Assembly: GCF_013401555.1 (NCBI RefSeq)
Contig: NZ_CP058552.1
Location: forward strand, 2,170,001 to 2,234,000
Origin: Paenibacillus sp. E222
Lineage (GTDB): Bacteria > Bacillota > Bacilli > Paenibacillales > Paenibacillaceae
Length of the DNA stretch: 64,000 nt
Direction: 5' to 3'
The notes under the pieces are model-generated. The model searched no databases. It worked only from the letters and a program-made list of their open reading frames with translations, and was not told the DNA's origin. Shown here piece after piece: positions 61,253 to 64,000 of the stretch (positions are counted from its first letter, which is position 1; each line of letters starts with the position of its first letter). The position numbers and the translations under genes were made by a program.

Positions 61253-61522
61253 ATGGAAAAAGAAACATCCACTTTATTGCCTACTGGCTCCGTCATCCTT
61301 TTAAAAGAAGGCACCAAAAAGCTGGTCATCTATGGACGCAAGCAAATGTTGATGACGGAACCACCACGTCAGTTCGATTATATTGGCTGTTTGTACCCGG
61401 AAGGGTATATCAATGCGGATTATACCTATGTATTTAATCATGAAGATATCGAAGAGATTATTTTCAGGGGTTATGCAGATGAGGAAGAAGAGGCGTTTGC
61501 TGTAAGTTTGAGTGAATCATAG
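61253..61522 (+). CDS. DUF4176-family protein, predicted T7SS effector targeting factor
   Basis: An 89-residue protein that matches the DUF4176 pattern: LLPTGSVILLKEGTKKLVIYGR (9-29), FDYIGCLYPEGYI (41-53), YVFNHEDIEEIIFRGYADEEEE (59-80). DUF4176 genes are found beside LXG-type T7SS effectors in Bacillota, and streptococcal members have been described as factors that help target the effector. AAAGGAGG precedes the ATG, 18 bases after the membrane protein stop. This gene is the strongest support for reading the locus as a T7SS effector module. Confidence 0.85.
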   Translation: MEKETSTLLPTGSVILLKEGTKKLVIYGRKQMLMTEPPRQFDYIGCLYPEGYINADYTYVFNHEDIEEIIFRGYADEEEEAFAVSLSES

Positions 61523-61526
61523 AAAA

Positions 61527-61585
61527 TGCAAAAAGCCATGGCCTTGAAGGAATGATAACTCATCTTCGGGTACATGGTTTTTTTA
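61527..61585. terminator. Terminator after the DUF4176 gene
   Basis: AAAAAGCCATG and CATGGTTTTTTT arms around a second inner stem; T runs support termination on the plus strand, with possible function for the convergent WXG100 gene. Confidence 0.75.
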
Positions 61586-61614
61586 AAGCAATGTGATGTG
61601 GCATGTGCTTTTGC

Positions 61615-61890
61615 CTATCGGGACTGATCCGCTTCACGAAAACGGGTCGCCGTCTGCTGAAGACTATTGCTTGTTTCCTGCAAACCACGCAAATAATGGC
61701 TCACAGACGTCAGGCTATCATTCATTCGTTGTAGAAACTCACGCTGACGCTCACCTTCCCACTGACCCTCAGACTGATCAATCATCGTTTTGAGCTGCGT
61801 AAGGATAGCATGCCCGTTCTGCGAGGCCTTGTTAAATTCACCTGCAAGTTGCTGCAGTTGCTCCGGGGATAAATCGATCCGTTGGTTCAT
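61615..61890 (-). CDS. WXG100-family (EsxA-like) protein
   Basis: A 91-residue helical hairpin: MNQRIDLSPEQLQQLAGEFNKASQNGHAILTQL, turn EGQWEGERQREF with the W-x-G motif near residue 50, and a second helix ending in LQETSNSLQQTATRFREADQSR. Size and motif position match secreted T7SS WXG100 substrates. The ATG at 61890 follows AAGGAG by 8-9 bases; a GTG three codons earlier touches that site. It is convergent to the effector module and has its own transcription. The secretion ATPase EssC is not in the window. Confidence 0.9.
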   Translation of the reverse strand: MNQRIDLSPEQLQQLAGEFNKASQNGHAILTQLKTMIDQSEGQWEGERQREFLQRMNDSLTSVSHYLRGLQETSNSLQQTATRFREADQSR

Positions 61891-62014
61891 GAAGTACACT
61901 CCTTATCTTTTCTTCTGTTAGATGCAGTATACTTCATTATAACGCTATTCATTATGAAATGAATCCGGACGAAAGCAGTGTTTTCAGAATCATAGCAATC
62001 ATCTTGTATAGGAC

Positions 62015-62070
62015 AAAACACACATTGAATCTGTCCCTGACCACAGGAAGAACAGAATGATGTGTGTTTG
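62015..62070 (-). terminator. Terminator of the amine-oxidase-stalk protein gene (minus strand)
   Basis: AAACACACAT and ATGTGTGTTT arms with inner CTGT/ACAG and CCTG/CAGG pairing; on the minus strand the stem ends in TTTT. Confidence 0.8.
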
Positions 62071-62116
62071 TTAGTTTTATGATTTTCAGTGTGTTTCTAT
62101 GATTCTAGCTGCGAAA

Positions 62117-63220
62117 TTATTTCACTTTTTGTACAGATACAGCCATTTGCTCCAGCTGTGTATGAGTCAAAGCGTTATTTGTTGAGCTGAGGGTCACATA
62201 GCGATCATCCAGTTTGAATGTCAGCATGTCGGTTTGATCCGGTGTGTACCATTTGGCGGTAACTCCGTTGGGCAATTTAACATTTTTGCCATCATAGCTG
62301 AAGGAGAAGTCTTTAGGCGACACCGTGACATTCATGTGATTGAAGACAAAGTTTACACCATCGCCACCTGCAGCCACACTTTTGAATGAATCCCCGGCAA
62401 TCATGTGTTGTGGTGCGTACGCAGTCTCAAATCCTTGGAATTTCGCAAAGGCTTTGCGGATGGCAGCTGATTGTTCTTGGGTATATTTCACATCAGCGAA
62501 GCCCGTAACGCCTTGATCATTGCCTTGAACCTTTTGCACAGATACAGCCACTTGCTGCAACTGAGCCTGAGACAGCTTATGGTCAGGTGAGCTTATTGTG
62601 ACGTAACGATCATCCAGTTTGAACGTGAGCATACCCGTTTGATCCGGTGTGTACCACTTGGCTGTGACGCCATTGGACAGTTTGACATCTTTGCCATTGT
62701 AACCGTCCGAATAATCTCTTGGAGACACATCCACTTTCATATGATTAAATGTAAAGCTCACTCCATCGCCGCCAGCACCTACACTTTTGAACGTATCACC
62801 TGCAATCATCTGCTCAGGAGCGTATGCTGTCTCGAAGCCATCGAACTGTGCAAATGCCTTTTGAATGGCTTCTTTTTGCGCTGCGCTATAGGTTACATTG
62901 TTCAATGTGGAAGGATTGCTTATAGCTTCTCCGATGATCACCTGTCCTTTTTTACCGTCATACGATACAGGTACATGCAGCGCATCAGCAATGGCACGTA
63001 CAGGCAGATAAGTTGAATTATTGTAAGTGATTGGAGCCAGTTTGTTGCCATTGCCATCCGTTGGTGAGTACGCCGCACCGTCTACATTGAAGCTGATCCC
63101 ATGGTTGAGATATGCCGAGATTTTCTCCAGCTGAGTGCCTGCGAACACGCCCGTTGCTCCTGTTAATGTCATGCCCAGTACCATCATCGTTGCTGCGGAT
63201 TTCTTCAAGTTTTTCTTCAT
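62117..63220 (-). CDS. Secreted protein with copper-amine-oxidase N-terminal domain and two tandem repeats
   Basis: A 367-residue protein with a Sec signal peptide (cleavage after VFA, about residue 27). A copper amine oxidase N-terminal (stalk) domain covers about 38-100, including YLPVRAIADALHVPVSYDGKKGQVII. Two copies of a roughly 124-residue module follow (109-232 and 244-367), each with FETAYAPxxMIAGDxFKSV, GGDGVxFxFNHM, VTAKWYTPDQT and LTFKLDDRYVT. Stalk domains of this type are common on Paenibacillus surface proteins and need not bind copper. The function of the repeat module is unknown. The ATG follows GGAGAG. Confidence 0.87.
   Translation of the reverse strand: MKKNLKKSAATMMVLGMTLTGATGVFAGTQLEKISAYLNHGISFNVDGAAYSPTDGNGNKLAPITYNNSTYLPVRAIADALHVPVSYDGKKGQVIIGEAISNPSTLNNVTYSAAQKEAIQKAFAQFDGFETAYAPEQMIAGDTFKSVGAGGDGVSFTFNHMKVDVSPRDYSDGYNGKDVKLSNGVTAKWYTPDQTGMLTFKLDDRYVTISSPDHKLSQAQLQQVAVSVQKVQGNDQGVTGFADVKYTQEQSAAIRKAFAKFQGFETAYAPQHMIAGDSFKSVAAGGDGVNFVFNHMNVTVSPKDFSFSYDGKNVKLPNGVTAKWYTPDQTDMLTFKLDDRYVTLSSTNNALTHTQLEQMAVSVQKVK
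62120..62896 (-). repeat. Tandem duplication encoding the two ~124-residue modules
   Basis: The segments 62525-62896 (repeat 1) and 62120-62491 (repeat 2) encode closely similar modules separated by a 33-base linker. Many blocks are near-identical at the protein level, showing an internal gene duplication. Confidence 0.85.
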
Positions 63221-63333
63221 GTGTATAACTCTCCTTTAAATTGTGTTTTTTATAATGGCTTGCTGTCCTTATGGCTTTATATTACCCGCGGAACATATCC
63301 AGAATAATTCTGAATTATCTCGAACTTGTAAAC

Positions 63334-63645
63334 ATGTGTAAGGATTTTTCATTTGGAATTTGTTGTTTAGAGGAGAGCATTCACATTATTGATGTTGGAG
63401 AAGCAAGGAGAGGGGATATTCATTTCGATCAGGCAGCCGCGCTGACTTCCTTCATTCCCACATCTGTTACAGAGAGAGAACTGTCAGAGATTGCAGCTGA
63501 TTTTGAGCAGGGATATACACAGGAAGGTAATTCTTTCAGCAGGAAAAGTCTTTATGAACAAATGCATATGTGGGTGATACGTGGACTCTTGGCCATCCTA
63601 AGAGAGAAGGGAATGGTTCGCCACACCATCCCATATGTACAATGA
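63334..63645 (+). CDS. Hypothetical protein of uncertain reality
   Basis: A 103-residue frame (from the ATG at 63334) with a protein-like composition: two Cys near the start (ICCLEESIHIIDVGEARRGD), a helical acidic middle (TERELSEIAADFEQGY) and a helical end (YEQMHMWVIRGLLAILREKG). There is no ribosome binding site before it. I do not recognise it and cannot exclude a chance frame or the remains of a longer gene. It fills the gap between the surface protein and the small membrane protein. Confidence 0.4.
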   Translation: MCKDFSFGICCLEESIHIIDVGEARRGDIHFDQAAALTSFIPTSVTERELSEIAADFEQGYTQEGNSFSRKSLYEQMHMWVIRGLLAILREKGMVRHTIPYVQ

Positions 63646-63705
63646 AACCTTAAATTACTCGAAAAGTTCAGACATGTACTTTACTTTGCTGAGATTAAGG
63701 GCTCT

Positions 63706-63912
63706 TCAATTCACTAAATACAGGATGAAACCGCCTATACCGAGAACGATGGCACCAACGTATACATAGGTAAGTTTGCTCAGATTTTGCCTGGTCCTGC
63801 GATCATACTCGGGGTTGCTGGTCTGATTCGCTTTTGAATTCCCGATGATCATGGTAGCAATTCCACCGAATAGGGCAATGCCAACAATTAAAATATAGGG
63901 CAGCAATGTCAT
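63706..63912 (-). CDS. Small membrane protein with two helices
   Basis: A 68-residue protein with two hydrophobic helices (LPYILIVGIALFGGIATMIIG near the start and LTYVYVGAIVLGIGGFILYL at the end), joined by a short polar loop (NSKANQTSNPEYDRRTRQNLSK). The ATG at 63912 follows AAGGAGG by 8 bases, which makes it a convincing small gene; the in-frame ATG 13 codons upstream has no site. The role is unknown. Confidence 0.72.
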   Translation of the reverse strand: MTLLPYILIVGIALFGGIATMIIGNSKANQTSNPEYDRRTRQNLSKLTYVYVGAIVLGIGGFILYLVN

Positions 63913-64000
63913 GCGATGACCTCCTTCATTGAAATCAATCGTTCTTTTCATTGTACTTCAAGTTTACCTTGGATGTAAGTTTTTATTGATAAATAAAGGA

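Noticed and set aside
1..64000. tRNA, rRNA, CRISPR arrays, insertion sequences or phage genes
   Set aside because: No cloverleaf, no regularly spaced repeats and no transposase, integrase or phage structural protein was recognised.

Overview
The window looks like chromosomal DNA from a spore-forming, low-to-mid GC member of the Bacillota, most likely Paenibacillus. Supporting signs are a glmS ribozyme, an S-box (SAM) riboswitch, a gerA-type germination operon, a Spo0E-like phosphatase, YesM/YesN control of an LplABC-type sugar transporter, copper-amine-oxidase-stalk surface proteins, strong AGGAGG ribosome binding sites, and frequent TTG/GTG starts. No tRNA, rRNA, CRISPR array, transposase or prophage gene was seen. 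Species-level identity is an inference.

Layout. 0-4 kb: the end of glmM, then the glmS ribozyme and glmS (amino-sugar supply for the cell wall), then a decayed short-chain dehydrogenase remnant. 4-11 kb: a set of small regulator/target pairs: HxlR with an SpxH-like DsbA-fold protein and a YdhR-like monooxygenase; LysR with a VOC protein and a CynX-type exporter; a WYL regulator with a PhnB-like VOC protein. 10.7-16.2 kb: an ECF-type importer (S-like membrane protein, fused double ATPase, EcfT) with a PHP-domain protein, divergent from an RpiR/SIS regulator. 16.4-21.6 kb: a soluble PAS chemoreceptor-like protein and the gerA-like operon. 21.6-24.3 kb: a SAM-riboswitch-controlled mmuP-mmuM pair for S-methylmethionine/homocysteine. 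24.4-30.8 kb: response regulator, sensor kinase, FtsX/MacB-type ABC transporter and a lipoprotein in one direction. 31-37 kb: two AraC regulators with sugar isomerase, Gfo/Idh/MocA dehydrogenases and an aldo/keto reductase. 37-47.7 kb: Rrf2, SnoaL-like, two MFS exporters, ArsR, a small zinc-ribbon protein, a WYL regulator followed by two tandem papain-fold-like paralogues, and a flavin monooxygenase divergent from its MarR-type regulator. 47.9-55.4 kb: Spo0E-like protein and a split LplB/LplC - YesM/YesN - LplA sugar uptake system. 55.7-62 kb: a probable type VII secretion (T7SS) effector island. 62-64 kb: a secreted repeat protein and small unknowns.

The most interesting part is 58.7-61.9 kb. 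A WXG100-like protein with a long glycine/alanine-rich hydrophobic C-terminal segment is followed without a gap by a six-helix membrane protein and then by a DUF4176 protein, with a separate WXG100 gene convergent to them. This gene order suits a secreted membrane-active toxin, a polytopic immunity protein and a T7SS targeting factor. The tandem proteins at 43-45 kb, which appear to have lost the catalytic cysteine of a papain-like fold, and the ECF/PHP/RpiR cluster with unknown substrate are the next best candidates for new biology.
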